This document shows, piece after piece, positions 18,092 through 27,015 of a stretch of DNA of 38,355 nt. Position 1 is the first letter of the stretch. Each line of letters starts with the position of its first letter. The notes under the pieces were generated by a model. That model saw only the letters and a list, made by a program, of their open reading frames with translations. It was not told the DNA's origin and did no database searches. Origin of the DNA: Legionellales bacterium (GTDB taxonomy: Bacteria; Pseudomonadota; Gammaproteobacteria; Eutrophobiales; Eutrophobiaceae). The stretch is from contig PBJS01000010.1 in assembly GCA_002721165.1 (NCBI GenBank), positions 23,751 to 62,105 of the forward strand, in the 5' to 3' direction. A program made the position numbers and the translations under genes.

Positions 18092-18215
18092 AAACAGGGA
18101 ATAATGATTACCCTGATATCATTAAAGTTAATCAACTTTATTATCCATTGCAATATCGCAATTTATACAATAATGTCGTATTCCCAGTTACCTAATTAAA
18201 TAAAGGGCGAGTTAA

Positions 18216-19775
18216 ATGACTGTTGTTAAACGTGCACTAGTTAGTGTGTCAGATAAATCAGGAGTTGTTGATTTTTGTAAGGCTTTATCAGAATTAGGAA
18301 TTGAAATTCTCTCAACTGGCGGTACAGCAAAATTACTGACAGAGAAAAACATCGATGTTGTAGAGGTGTCAGAATATACCGCTTTTCCAGAGATGATGGA
18401 TGGTCGGGTTAAGACTCTACACCCAAAAATTCATGGCGCACTTTTAGGAAGGCGTGGTGTCGATGATGCAGTAATGAAAGAACATGGAATAACGGCAATT
18501 GATCTTGTTGTTGTGAATTTATATCCATTCGAAGAAACTGTTGGTAAATCAAATTGTGCGTTTGAAGACGCAATTGAAAATATTGATATTGGTGGTCCTG
18601 CAATGTTGCGTTCAGCAGCAAAAAATCATAATTCAGTGGCAGCAATTGTTGATACAGAAGACTATGACAGAGTATTAAAAGAATTAAGAGATGATGGAAG
18701 TATTAGTTACGGAACGCGTTTTTATCTTGCAAAAAAAGTTTTTTCTCATACAGCAAATTACGATGCAAATGTTTCGAATTATTTAAGTGGGTTAAATAAC
18801 AATAAAGAACCAATAAATTATCCACTTACCTATACAAGTCAATTTATAAAAAAACAAGATTTACGTTATGGCGAAAATCCTCACCAAACAGCTTCCTTTT
18901 ATTCAGAACCTCGGCCGGCGGAGGGAACTATAGCAAGCGCTAAGCAAATCCAAGGCAAGGAACTTTCTTATAATAATATAGCTGACACCGACGCTGCATT
19001 TGAGTGTGTGCTTTCTTTCAAAGAAACGGCGTGTACCATTGTAAAACATGCTAACCCTTGTGGCGTTGCAACTGCGGCAACAATTCTAGAGGCTTATAAT
19101 GGCGCATACCACACAGACCCAACATCAGCCTTTGGCGGGATTATTGCATTTAATCGAGAATTAGATGCGGAAACGGCAAAAACAATTGTTGAAAGACAAT
19201 TTGTCGAAGTCATTATTGCACCAACCATTTCATCTGAAGCCATTAAAATTATTGCGAGCAAGGCAGGTATACGCTTATTAGAAGCTGGAGTTCGACAAGA
19301 TAATATCCAGCGTTTAAATATGAAGCGCGTTAGTGGTGGTTTATTGTTGCAGGATAATGATCAAGGAGTTATCAGTCGTGATAATTTAGAGGTCGTGACA
19401 AAAAGGTCTCCTTCGGCAGAAGAATTTGATGATCTCATTTTTGCATGGCACGTCGTAAAATATGTTAAATCTAATGCAATTGTCTATGCGAGAGATAAAA
19501 AGACTATCGGTATCGGAGCAGGACAAATGAGCCGTGTCTATAGCGCACGTATTGCTGCAATTAAAGCAAAGGATGAAAAGTTGAAGATAATTGATGCTGT
19601 TATGGCATCGGATGCATTTTTTCCTTTTCGAGATGGCATTGATTCTTCTGCAAAGGAGGGTATACGAGCAATAATTCAGCCTGGCGGTTCAGTGCGTGAT
19701 AAGGAAGTAATCGCTGCGGCTGATGAACATAATATAGCAATGATCTTTACAAAAATGCGGCACTTTCTTCACTAA
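18216..19775 (+). CDS. purH: Bifunctional AICAR transformylase / IMP cyclohydrolase
   Basis: Catalyses the last two steps of IMP synthesis. In 519 residues the N-terminal cyclohydrolase domain (about 1-195) shows ALVSVSDKSGVVDF, ILSTGGTAKLL and RVKTLHPKIHG. The C-terminal transformylase domain shows LRYGENPHQTA, the KHANPCG motif with the catalytic Lys-His, and DAFFPFRDGID near the end. A possible promoter (TTGCAA near 18148, TAATGT near 18171, 17-base spacing) lies in the 124-base gap after fis. purD follows 34 bases downstream, the usual purHD pair. Confidence 0.97.
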   Translation: MTVVKRALVSVSDKSGVVDFCKALSELGIEILSTGGTAKLLTEKNIDVVEVSEYTAFPEMMDGRVKTLHPKIHGALLGRRGVDDAVMKEHGITAIDLVVVNLYPFEETVGKSNCAFEDAIENIDIGGPAMLRSAAKNHNSVAAIVDTEDYDRVLKELRDDGSISYGTRFYLAKKVFSHTANYDANVSNYLSGLNNNKEPINYPLTYTSQFIKKQDLRYGENPHQTASFYSEPRPAEGTIASAKQIQGKELSYNNIADTDAAFECVLSFKETACTIVKHANPCGVATAATILEAYNGAYHTDPTSAFGGIIAFNRELDAETAKTIVERQFVEVIIAPTISSEAIKIIASKAGIRLLEAGVRQDNIQRLNMKRVSGGLLLQDNDQGVISRDNLEVVTKRSPSAEEFDDLIFAWHVVKYVKSNAIVYARDKKTIGIGAGQMSRVYSARIAAIKAKDEKLKIIDAVMASDAFFPFRDGIDSSAKEGIRAIIQPGGSVRDKEVIAAADEHNIAMIFTKMRHFLH

Positions 19776-19809
19776 TACATTTATTCAATTTTAAATATAT
19801 TTAATTTTT

Positions 19810-21093
19810 ATGAAAATTCTTATTGTCGGCGGCGGCGGTCGTGAACATGCTTTAGCTTGGAAAGCTGCACAATCAACTCAAGTTGAAACAGTGTATGTTG
19901 CACCAGGTAATGCAGGAACTGTTACTGAAAATAAAATTACTAATATAGAAATAAATGCCGAAGATATTGATGCATTAAAAATATTTGCAGAGAAAGAATC
20001 AGTGGACCTGACAATAGTTGGACCGGAGGCGCCTCTAGTAGCGGGTATCGTTGACGAATTTCAAAAGGCGGAGCTTCTTTGTTTTGGACCGACAAAGGCT
20101 GCCGCAATCCTCGAAGGCTCTAAATCTTTTAGTAAAGATTTTCTAAAAAAATACAAAATCCCGACTGCTGAGTATGAAATTTTTACTGAGGAAAGTGCTG
20201 CGGTTAACTATGTAAAATCAAAAAAAATGCCAATTGTTATTAAGGCAGATGGATTAGCCGCCGGGAAGGGTGTAGTGGTAGCGACATCTGAAAATGAAGC
20301 TATTGAAACGATAAATCAAATGTTATCTGGAAATAAATTTGGTGATGCAGGACATCGTATTGTTATTGAGGAATTTTTAGAAGGAGAAGAGGTTAGTTTT
20401 ATTGTTATCTCAGACGGGAAGAATGTATTACCTCTTGCAACATCACAGGATCATAAGGCGCGTGATGACGGTGATAATGGCCCGAACACCGGAGGGATGG
20501 GCGCGTATTCACCAGCACCAATAGTCGATGATGTTATGCAGAAACGCATATTAGATGAGATTATTTTACCAACCATAAAAGGGATGGAGCATGAAGGCAG
20601 AACTTACACGGGTTTTCTTTATGCAGGTGTGATGATTACGCATCAAGGCACACCAAAAGTACTGGAATTTAATTGCCGTTTTGGTGACCCAGAAACACAA
20701 CCAATAATGATGAGACTGAAAAGTGACCTAGTTGCTTTGTGTCTAGCGTCATTCAACAATACATTAGCTAAATGTAAGGCTGAATGGGTAGAGCATGCTG
20801 CGCTTGGGGTAGTAGCAGCTTCAGCCGGATACCCTGCGAGTGCCAGTAAAGGGGATTTAATTACAGGACTCGATTCAAAATTTTCCGAGCATATCAAAGT
20901 GTTTCATGCAGGCACTTCAATTATTGATAATAAAGTAGTAACTGCAGGAGGACGTGTTTTGTGTGTTACTGCATTAGGCGAAACAGTCGTTGATGCAAAA
21001 AAGTATGCATATAAAGCAATAGAGAATATTACCTACGAAGGTATGTTTTTTCGAAATGATATCGGCCATCGGGCTGTTACAAGGGAAAATTAA
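19810..21093 (+). CDS. purD: Phosphoribosylamine-glycine ligase
   Basis: GAR synthetase, the second step of de novo purine synthesis, an ATP-grasp ligase. The 427-residue length is standard. The N-terminal domain begins with VGGGGREHALAWK. The ATP-grasp core includes IKADGLAAGKGVVVA (about 143-157) and the metal/ATP motif DHKARDDGDNGPNTGGMGAYSPAP (about 215-238), with FNCRFGDPETQ near 290-300. It pairs with purH (34-base gap) and ends 7 bases from the convergent hisH stop, with no room for a separate terminator. Confidence 0.97.
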   Translation: MKILIVGGGGREHALAWKAAQSTQVETVYVAPGNAGTVTENKITNIEINAEDIDALKIFAEKESVDLTIVGPEAPLVAGIVDEFQKAELLCFGPTKAAAILEGSKSFSKDFLKKYKIPTAEYEIFTEESAAVNYVKSKKMPIVIKADGLAAGKGVVVATSENEAIETINQMLSGNKFGDAGHRIVIEEFLEGEEVSFIVISDGKNVLPLATSQDHKARDDGDNGPNTGGMGAYSPAPIVDDVMQKRILDEIILPTIKGMEHEGRTYTGFLYAGVMITHQGTPKVLEFNCRFGDPETQPIMMRLKSDLVALCLASFNNTLAKCKAEWVEHAALGVVAASAGYPASASKGDLITGLDSKFSEHIKVFHAGTSIIDNKVVTAGGRVLCVTALGETVVDAKKYAYKAIENITYEGMFFRNDIGHRAVTREN

Positions 21094-21100
21094 TACAAGC

Positions 21101-21748
21101 TTAGGTATTGCCATTCCAATTAAGAAAGTTCTTTAACAAAGTTAGCCCTGCTACTTGACTTTTTTCCGGATGAAACTGTGTTGCAAAAACATTTTCGCAT
21201 GATGCGGCCGAAGTATAACGACAAATATAATCCGTACTACCCGCAATGTCAGAGTCATTATTCATTTTGACATAGTAACTATGAACAAAATAGAAACGGC
21301 TGCCGTCATCTATTCCGTTCCATAAGGGATGTGTTTTTGTTTGGTATACCTGATTCCATCCCATTGAAGGAATTTTATAAGCATTATTTTTGTCATCTTT
21401 CATGCCCTCGGTAAAACGAACGACATTACCAGACATGACTCCTAATCCTTTTGTTCCACCATCTTCATCACTATGTTCCATTAGTGACTGCAAACCAAGA
21501 CATATACCAAGGAAAGGTTTATTTTTTATGCACTCTCTGATTACATCATCTAGTTTTTTTTCTTTAAGATTTTGCATGCATTGACCTATTGCACCTTGTC
21601 CCGGGAAAACAACTTTGTCTGCATTTAATATAACTTTAGGAGAATCAGTTACAGTGATTTTTTGATTATCAGCAGCAACAGTTTCAAGTGCTTTTTCAAC
21701 AGAACGCAGGTTACTGCTACCGTAATCTAGAACAACAATTTTTGACAT
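21101..21748 (-). CDS. hisH: Imidazole glycerol phosphate synthase, glutamine amidotransferase subunit
   Basis: Glutaminase subunit that channels ammonia to HisF in histidine synthesis. The 215-residue class I amidotransferase has its triad visible: nucleophile Cys83 in GICLGLQ, and His193 and Glu195 in QFHPEKS. The oxyanion-side motif FPGQGAI lies near 48-54. It follows hisB by 16 bases. The usual next genes hisA and hisF are absent: the strand ends against convergent purD, so the rest of the histidine genes must lie elsewhere. Confidence 0.95.
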   Translation of the reverse strand: MSKIVVLDYGSSNLRSVEKALETVAADNQKITVTDSPKVILNADKVVFPGQGAIGQCMQNLKEKKLDDVIRECIKNKPFLGICLGLQSLMEHSDEDGGTKGLGVMSGNVVRFTEGMKDDKNNAYKIPSMGWNQVYQTKTHPLWNGIDDGSRFYFVHSYYVKMNNDSDIAGSTDYICRYTSAASCENVFATQFHPEKSQVAGLTLLKNFLNWNGNT

Positions 21749-21764
21749 AATCTAAAACTATTTT

Positions 21765-22358
21765 TTAGAGCGCACCTTTTGTGGATGGTAAAACATCTTT
21801 CATTTGCGGGTCGATTTCAACCGCAACGCGTAGAGCACGACCAAATGCTTTGAATATTGTCTCTGCAATATGGTGTGAGTTACGTCCTCTTATATTGTCA
21901 ATGTGCAAGGTCATCATTGCATGGTTTACAAAACCTTGGAAGAATTCAAATACTAAGTCGATATCAAATTCTCCAACTCTTGCTCGAGGATAATTTGCGT
22001 TATATTCAAGACCAGGGCGGCCCGAACAATCTATTACGACGCGAGATAATGCCTCATCAAGTGGGACGTAAGCACTTGCGTAGCGACGAATACCCTTTTT
22101 ATCATCTAACGCCTGCGTGAATGCTTGTCCAAGTGTTATACCAACATCTTCGACAGTGTGATGAGCGTCAATTTCTAGGTCCCCTTTTGCTTTTATGTTG
22201 AGATTAAATAAGCCATGACGTGCAACCTGCTCCAGCATGTGTTCTAGAAATGGAATACCGATATCAAGCTCTGCTTTACCCTGACCATCTAGCATTAGTG
22301 ATATTTCTATTTGTGTTTCTTTTGTATTTCGCTCTACTGTTGCTTTACGATTACTCAT
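21765..22358 (-). CDS. hisB: Imidazoleglycerol-phosphate dehydratase
   Basis: Dehydrates imidazole glycerol phosphate in histidine synthesis. This is the monofunctional form with no histidinol-phosphatase domain. The metal-binding histidine/glutamate motifs are intact: FLEHML, DAHHTVEDVGI, DEALSR and SHHIAETIFKAFGRAL. The start is placed at ATG 22358, giving 197 residues, because AGGTGG lies 8 bases before it; the longer frame from GTG 22370 would put that site inside the gene. It is the first gene of a hisB-hisH pair, divergent from hemF across about 93 bases. Confidence 0.94.
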   Translation of the reverse strand: MSNRKATVERNTKETQIEISLMLDGQGKAELDIGIPFLEHMLEQVARHGLFNLNIKAKGDLEIDAHHTVEDVGITLGQAFTQALDDKKGIRRYASAYVPLDEALSRVVIDCSGRPGLEYNANYPRARVGEFDIDLVFEFFQGFVNHAMMTLHIDNIRGRNSHHIAETIFKAFGRALRVAVEIDPQMKDVLPSTKGAL

Positions 22359-22451
22359 TGTTTTTGCCACCTGACTCGCATCATTGTTCCATTAAAAATA
22401 AGCGTGATAGGATAACCTCTATAGACATGATTACCAACAATCGGATATAAA

Positions 22452-23360
22452 ATGATCGATATTGATAGTATCAAACACTACCTATTAGACTTGCAAGAAC
22501 GTATTTGTTCGGAATTCGTTGATATTGATGATCATTTAGTCTTGAAAACGGACGAGTGGCAGCGGCCGACTGGCGGTGGTGGTAAAACCTGTGTGTTGCG
22601 AGAAGGAAGCATTTTCGAGCAGTGTGGAATTAATTTTTCCCATGTATGTGGCGATAATTTGCCACCATCTGCGACAGCGAATAGACCGGAGCTTGCCGGC
22701 AAGTCATTCCAGGCGCTTGGGAATTCATTGGTTATTCACCCCTTGAATCCGTATATTCCGACGACACATATGAATATTAGGTTTTTTGTCGCTGATAAGG
22801 ACGGGGAAGAACCAATTTGGTGGTTTGGCGGAGGCTTTGATCTCACCCCTTACTATGGATTTATTGAAGATGCTAAACACTGGCATGAAATGTCAAAAGC
22901 CGCTTGTGATGGTTTTGGCGAGAATACTTATTTGAAATATAAGAAATGGTGCGATGATTATTTCTATTTAAAACATCGACAAGAACCTAGAGGTATCGGC
23001 GGCATATTTTATGATGATTTAAATGCGTGGGGGTTTGAATCTTGTTTTTCATTTATGCAGAGTGTTGGCGAACATTTTCTTAAAGCATATTTACCTATTG
23101 TCGAACGTCGTAAGGATATCAGCTATTCAGAAAAAGAAAGGGATTTTCAGTTGTATCGTCGCAGTCGTTATGTCGAGTTTAACCTAATATATGACCGCGG
23201 CACTTTATTTGGTTTACAGTCTGGTGGTCGTACGGAGTCAATATTAATGTCTATGCCGCCACAGGCACGTTGGGAATATAATTGGCAACCCAGCCCGGGC
23301 TCAAAGGAAGCAGAACTCTATGATGTTTTTCTTAAACCCAAAGATTGGCTTTCAGAATAA
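22452..23360 (+). CDS. hemF: Oxygen-dependent coproporphyrinogen III oxidase
   Basis: Oxidatively decarboxylates coproporphyrinogen III to protoporphyrinogen IX in haem synthesis and requires O2. The 302-residue length is typical (299 in E. coli). Family blocks are seen in order: WQRPTGGGGKTCVL, HMNIRFFVA near 98-106, WWFGGGFDLTPYYGF near 113-127, EPRGIGGIFYDDLN near 178-191 and GRTESILMSMPP near 259-270. It shares a short divergent gap with hisB. Its stop codon directly abuts the stop of the convergent DUF3429 gene. Confidence 0.97.
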   Translation: MIDIDSIKHYLLDLQERICSEFVDIDDHLVLKTDEWQRPTGGGGKTCVLREGSIFEQCGINFSHVCGDNLPPSATANRPELAGKSFQALGNSLVIHPLNPYIPTTHMNIRFFVADKDGEEPIWWFGGGFDLTPYYGFIEDAKHWHEMSKAACDGFGENTYLKYKKWCDDYFYLKHRQEPRGIGGIFYDDLNAWGFESCFSFMQSVGEHFLKAYLPIVERRKDISYSEKERDFQLYRRSRYVEFNLIYDRGTLFGLQSGGRTESILMSMPPQARWEYNWQPSPGSKEAELYDVFLKPKDWLSE

Positions 23361-23771
23361 TTAAATAAAAGAAACTAGAAAAAGTATAGTTGCAGCAGAC
23401 AGCGATAGGTGCATCCGTAATTTTAGAAAGTATGCAGGATAGATGCTCGAAAGATATATTCTCTCGTAACAGTACAAAGCAACAAAAGAGAATGAAATAG
23501 TAATAAACAATAACGAATAAAACTTAATTTCTAAAGCAAAAAAAATCCAGATGAATGACCATAACATTGCACTGATAGACATGTATAAGGTGTGTGTCGG
23601 TTGCTTATTACTTAATGATGAAGCCCAAAGTAAACCAGCAAGAAAACTAAATATTAAAGCCGAGTAGCATACTAAGATGATTTTAAAATCTTGGTTTAGA
23701 TAACTTAGTAAAGCAAAAACAAAAAAAGGAATCAGCCCAGCATAACCTAATACCTGATGTAATCGCTTCAT
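23361..23771 (-). CDS. DUF3429 family membrane protein
   Basis: A 136-residue polytopic membrane protein of unknown function. About four to five hydrophobic segments are visible (roughly residues 7-24, 30-50, 62-80, 84-104 and 118-135). The YPAYFLKLRMHLS text near the C-terminus fits the DUF3429 pattern of a YP-W/Y-F-LR-R-L element before the last helix. It lies 19 bases after rpiA in the same direction, probably as a two-gene unit. Its last codon abuts the hemF stop. No function can be assigned. Confidence 0.7.
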   Translation of the reverse strand: MKRLHQVLGYAGLIPFFVFALLSYLNQDFKIILVCYSALIFSFLAGLLWASSLSNKQPTHTLYMSISAMLWSFIWIFFALEIKFYSLLFITISFSFVALYCYERIYLSSIYPAYFLKLRMHLSLSAATILFLVSFI

Positions 23772-23790
23772 ATTGATTTAAATAAGATTC

Positions 23791-24444
23791 TTATTTTTTT
23801 ATAACTTCATTGTCTGACGCAATAATAAGCACATCTGCCGGTCTTTTTGCAAACAGACCATTAGTCACGACACCTGTAATCTGATTTAATTTGTTTTCAA
23901 TTTCTGATGGATTTTCTATTTTCATGTTATGTATATCAAGAATGACATTGCCATTATCGGTTGTAAAATTCTGCCTTAATTCAGGTTGCCCTCCAAGTTT
24001 CGTAATTTCTCTTGCAACATAACTTTGTGCCATCGGCACAACTTCAACTGGCAAGGGGAAGTTACCTAATAGGGGTACGAGTTTTGTGTCATCAATAATA
24101 CACACGAATTGTTCACTTGCCGCCGCAATAATTTTTTCACGGGTCAGCGCACCACCCCCGCCTTTAATAAGGTGCTTATTTTTTGTTGCTTCATCAGCAC
24201 CGTCTATGTAAATCGGTAACTCAATAACACTATTTAACGGAACTACCGGTATGTTATGTTGTTTGAGTAGATTTTCTGTGGCTACGGAACTTGATACTGC
24301 TCCATCAATAAGGCCTTTATTTTTAGCGAGTTCTTCTATGAAAAAATTGACAGTGCTCCCTGTGCCAACACCAATAACGGCATTATTATTTATATGTTCG
24401 ATTGCCGCCTTTGCAGCATTTCTTTTTTTCTGTTCTTGTGACAT
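23791..24444 (-). CDS. rpiA: Ribose-5-phosphate isomerase A
   Basis: Interconverts ribose 5-phosphate and ribulose 5-phosphate in the pentose phosphate pathway. The 217-residue length matches E. coli (219). Motifs are GVGTGSTVNFFIE near residues 25-37, the catalytic acid region YIDGADE near 81-87, and KGGGGALTREKI near 94-105. The start is placed at ATG 24444, because GGAG lies 9 bases upstream; extending to TTG 24459 would place that site inside the gene. It is divergent from ilvA with a 52-base gap, a layout conserved in many Gammaproteobacteria. Confidence 0.95.
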   Translation of the reverse strand: MSQEQKKRNAAKAAIEHINNNAVIGVGTGSTVNFFIEELAKNKGLIDGAVSSSVATENLLKQHNIPVVPLNSVIELPIYIDGADEATKNKHLIKGGGGALTREKIIAAASEQFVCIIDDTKLVPLLGNFPLPVEVVPMAQSYVAREITKLGGQPELRQNFTTDNGNVILDIHNMKIENPSEIENKLNQITGVVTNGLFAKRPADVLIIASDNEVIKK

Positions 24445-24496
24445 ATAGGTCAGCTCCAATGAATAAGTATGTTAGAACGGCTGTTAATGTTATCTT

Positions 24497-26023
24497 ATGC
24501 TAATGTTCGATGAATACAAAAAATTAATTGAGGAAGCTAGCCAGCGAGTTTATGAAGTCGCAAAACGGACAGACCTTGACTATGCTCCACAACTCTCAGC
24601 GCGCCATAACAACAAAATCTGGTTGAAACGTGAAGATCAGCAATCTGTATTTTCCTACAAGATACGAGGTGCTTACAACTTAATTGCCTCTTTATCTAAG
24701 GAGGAACAGGATTTGGGTGTAGTCACAGCTTCTGCAGGTAATCACGCTCAGGGTGTAGCATTAGCAGCGAATCACCTAAGTTTAGAATCAATTATCGTAA
24801 TGCCAAAAACAACGCCCGAAATCAAAATAGATTCAGTCAAACGCATGGGCGCAGAGGTGATTCTATTTGGTAATACTTATGATGATGCTAAAGAACATGC
24901 ACTAGAACTTTCTGTTGAAAAGGGTATGCAATACATCTCACCATACGATCACCCATTAGTCATTGCAGGACAGGCAACTGTTGGCGTTGAGTTATTAGAA
25001 CAACACCCGAACACACCGGATATTATTTTTGTCCCTGTTGGCGGCGGCGGTTTGGTTGCTGGTATTGCTGCTTATACAAAGGCAAACAACGCTGATATAA
25101 AAATAATTGGTGTAGAGCCTGATGAAGCTCCTTGTATGCATCAGGCATTTGAGTCAGGCAAACGGATTGAATTAGAACGAATTGGTATTTTTGCAGACGG
25201 CGCAGCCGTTAAACAGGCGGGCGAAGAAAATTATCGTATCGCAAAAGAACTTGTTGATGAAATTCTTTTAGTTAGTGTCGATGAAATTTGTGCGGCCGTA
25301 AAAGATATTTTTGAAGATACGCGTTCAATCCCAGAACCCGCTGGTGCATTAGCACTTGCTGGATTGAAACAGTACGTTGCCGAGCAGAAAATAAAAGATA
25401 AAGAGTTAATAACTATTTTTAGCGGTGCAAATGTAAATTTTGATCGTTTAAGACATATCGCTGAACTTTCTGCTTTAGGTGAAAATAGAGAGGCGTTAAT
25501 TTCTATCATGATTCCTGAAAAGCCAGGAAGTTTTCGACGTTTATGTCATGATCTTGGCCCGCGGTTAATTACTGAATTTAATTATCGTTACGCCGATAAA
25601 AAATTGGCACATGTTTTCGCGGGGGTGCAACTCAAGCACGGCACTGATGAAAAAGCTAAGTTAATAAAACAACTGAAAGATAAGGACTATGATGTTGTTG
25701 ATTTAAGTAATGATGCTGTTGCTAAGATGCATATTCGGTATATGGTAGGAGGACATGCTCCACAGGCTGAGAATGAACTTGTGTATCGCTTTGAATTCCC
25801 CGAACGATCTGGCGCTTTGCTGCATTTTTTAAGTGATATGGGGGAGAGCTGGAACATTAGTTTGTTCCATTATAGAAATCATGGAGCAGCGTATGGTCGT
25901 GTACTTATAGGTTTTCAGGTTAAGGAAAACGAAAGAGAAAAGTTTCAGAGTTTCATTAATAAACTCGATATACCATATTGGGATGAAAGTGAAAACTCAG
26001 CTTATAAGAAATTTCTAAGTTAA
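24497..26023 (+). CDS. ilvA: Biosynthetic threonine deaminase
   Basis: PLP enzyme converting threonine to 2-oxobutyrate, the first step of isoleucine synthesis. The catalytic lysine is Lys55 in SYKIRGAYN, and the PLP phosphate loop is GGGGLVAGIA near 186-195. The C-terminal part (about 330-508) holds two ACT-like regulatory modules, each starting with a PE(K/R)xGxxxxF/L pattern, indicating isoleucine/valine feedback control rather than the catabolic TdcB type. At 508 residues it matches E. coli IlvA (514). No strong ribosome site precedes ATG 24497. It ends facing the 6S RNA gene. Confidence 0.96.
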   Translation: MLMFDEYKKLIEEASQRVYEVAKRTDLDYAPQLSARHNNKIWLKREDQQSVFSYKIRGAYNLIASLSKEEQDLGVVTASAGNHAQGVALAANHLSLESIIVMPKTTPEIKIDSVKRMGAEVILFGNTYDDAKEHALELSVEKGMQYISPYDHPLVIAGQATVGVELLEQHPNTPDIIFVPVGGGGLVAGIAAYTKANNADIKIIGVEPDEAPCMHQAFESGKRIELERIGIFADGAAVKQAGEENYRIAKELVDEILLVSVDEICAAVKDIFEDTRSIPEPAGALALAGLKQYVAEQKIKDKELITIFSGANVNFDRLRHIAELSALGENREALISIMIPEKPGSFRRLCHDLGPRLITEFNYRYADKKLAHVFAGVQLKHGTDEKAKLIKQLKDKDYDVVDLSNDAVAKMHIRYMVGGHAPQAENELVYRFEFPERSGALLHFLSDMGESWNISLFHYRNHGAAYGRVLIGFQVKENEREKFQSFINKLDIPYWDESENSAYKKFLS

Positions 26024-26047
26024 ATTTATTCTCTCTTGATATAAATT

Positions 26048-26246
26048 AGGGGGGTATCAACCGTAATGTCGTTTCAGAGGCATTGTACTTGAACCAGAGG
26101 TTCAAGTGGGTATCTCACTTAGTATTTCAGGCTTTCCACGTGGATGGACATGCACAACAACACTAATTAAAGATCCCCTGTATATTAACTTATCGGCTCA
26201 AGTAACCACGAGCATGATAACGTCCATGACAGAAGACACCCAAATT
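26048..26246 (-). ncRNA. ssrS: 6S RNA
   Basis: 6S RNA binds sigma-70 RNA polymerase holoenzyme and represses many promoters in stationary phase. The minus strand carries the conserved 5' side TTGAGCCGATA, the central-bubble 3' side with TCCATCCACGTGGAAAGCCT, and the near-invariant hairpin CTTGAACC...GGTTCAAG (26088-26106). The terminal stem can form between GGGTGTC (26241-26235) and GATACCC (26058-26052). Together these fit an RNA of about 190-200 nt. It lies directly downstream of zapA in the same direction, the known zapA-ssrS linkage; ygfA/fau, which often follows, is replaced by convergent ilvA. Ends are approximate. Confidence 0.9.
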
Positions 26247-26285
26247 CAAATATCTTGATTCGCTTATTTAACTATGCTGATTACA

Positions 26286-26600
26286 TTAGCCATAGTCTAA
26301 TTGACTTTTTATATCAAGCGCATCATTAATTTTATTTTGTAATCGACTAAGCGTACTATCAATTTTAAAAGCATAGTCTTGATTTTCTTTTGTATGCTCT
26401 AACATTTCATTGGCAATATTTAATGCAGTCATAACAGCAATTCTTTCAGAACCTATGACACTGCCATTTTTTTTAGTTTCAAGCATTTTATTGTTCAAAT
26501 AATCAATTGCATTATGAAGCGAGTCAACTTCCTCTTCCTCACATGTAATTAAATATTCTTTGTCTAAGATTGTAACTTTTAGTGGAGTCGTTTTATTCAT
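26286..26600 (-). CDS. zapA: Cell division protein ZapA
   Basis: ZapA binds and bundles FtsZ protofilaments at the division ring. The 104-residue protein has the globular N-terminal region (VTILDKEYLITCEEEE, residues 9-24), the conserved SERIAVMTALNIANEML helix near 51-67, and a C-terminal coiled coil. The start overlaps the stop of the upstream coiled-coil gene by 4 bases (ATGA), so the two are probably translationally coupled. The 6S RNA gene follows about 40 bases downstream and may be processed from, or transcribed near, this message. Confidence 0.93.
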   Translation of the reverse strand: MNKTTPLKVTILDKEYLITCEEEEVDSLHNAIDYLNNKMLETKKNGSVIGSERIAVMTALNIANEMLEHTKENQDYAFKIDSTLSRLQNKINDALDIKSQLDYG

Positions 26601-26821
26601 GAGCGAGTTTCCATTGCACGTAAGCGCGTGATCATTGCTTCTATTCTACTTCTAGCATGTTCGGTTTTTTCTATTAATATAGCACGTTCACTAACAAGAT
26701 TTTCCTGTTGATTTTTTAGGCTTGAATTTTCCGTTTTGAGATCGTTGACAGTATTGATCAGTTCATCAACACGTTCCTCAAGCGCTGTAAGGTCTGTATT
26801 ATTGTCTTCGTAATTACCCAT
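26597..26821 (-). CDS. ZapB-like coiled-coil protein, TIGR02449 family
   Basis: A 74-residue protein that is almost entirely heptad-patterned coiled coil (about residues 10-60), ending in a basic tail (RLRAMETRS). Short coiled-coil proteins of the TIGR02449 type are encoded directly before zapA in many Gammaproteobacteria. The position suggests a Z-ring-associated role like ZapB, which binds ZapA in E. coli. That role is inference from context and coiled-coil character; there is no catalytic motif. The ATG at 26821 follows a well-formed promoter. Confidence 0.8.
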   Translation of the reverse strand: MGNYEDNNTDLTALEERVDELINTVNDLKTENSSLKNQQENLVSERAILIEKTEHARSRIEAMITRLRAMETRS

Positions 26822-26887
26822 TATTTCTGTCCTATTTTCAGTTATGGCATGAACTGATTATATTGTTGATATATCATATAAACCACC

Positions 26888-26916
26888 AATATAGAGCTAC
26901 TGTATTTGCTGGTCAA
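26888..26916 (-). promoter_or_regulatory. Sigma-70 promoter for the zapB-like/zapA operon
   Basis: On the minus strand TTGACC (26916-26911) and TATATT (26893-26888) are separated by exactly 17 bases, a close match to the housekeeping consensus. The start would be near 26880, leaving a leader of about 60 bases before the ATG at 26821. This may be the main promoter feeding zapA and possibly part of the 6S RNA. Confidence 0.55.
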
Positions 26917-27015
26917 CTAGTGATCTTGCCTGTGGGGTAAGAGCGAGAGTTATCATTGGTATTGCCCTGTAAAAATCAATTAGTTACTGCAATATTGGCT
27001 GAGCGTACGATAATT

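Noticed and set aside
18095..18115. Terminator after fis
   Set aside because: CAGGG...CCCTG forms a small stem with a bulge, but no T-run follows on the plus strand.
18123..18140. Regulatory hairpin TAAAGTT-AATC-AACTTTA upstream of purH
   Set aside because: It is short and AT-only, which is expected by chance in such AT-rich spacers.
24445..24459. Longer rpiA starting at TTG 24459
   Set aside because: The bases in question contain the GGAG ribosome site for ATG 24444.
26956..27015. Longer ygfB starting at TTG 26956
   Set aside because: The extra 20 residues do not fit the family N-terminus, and ATG 27016 gives the usual length.
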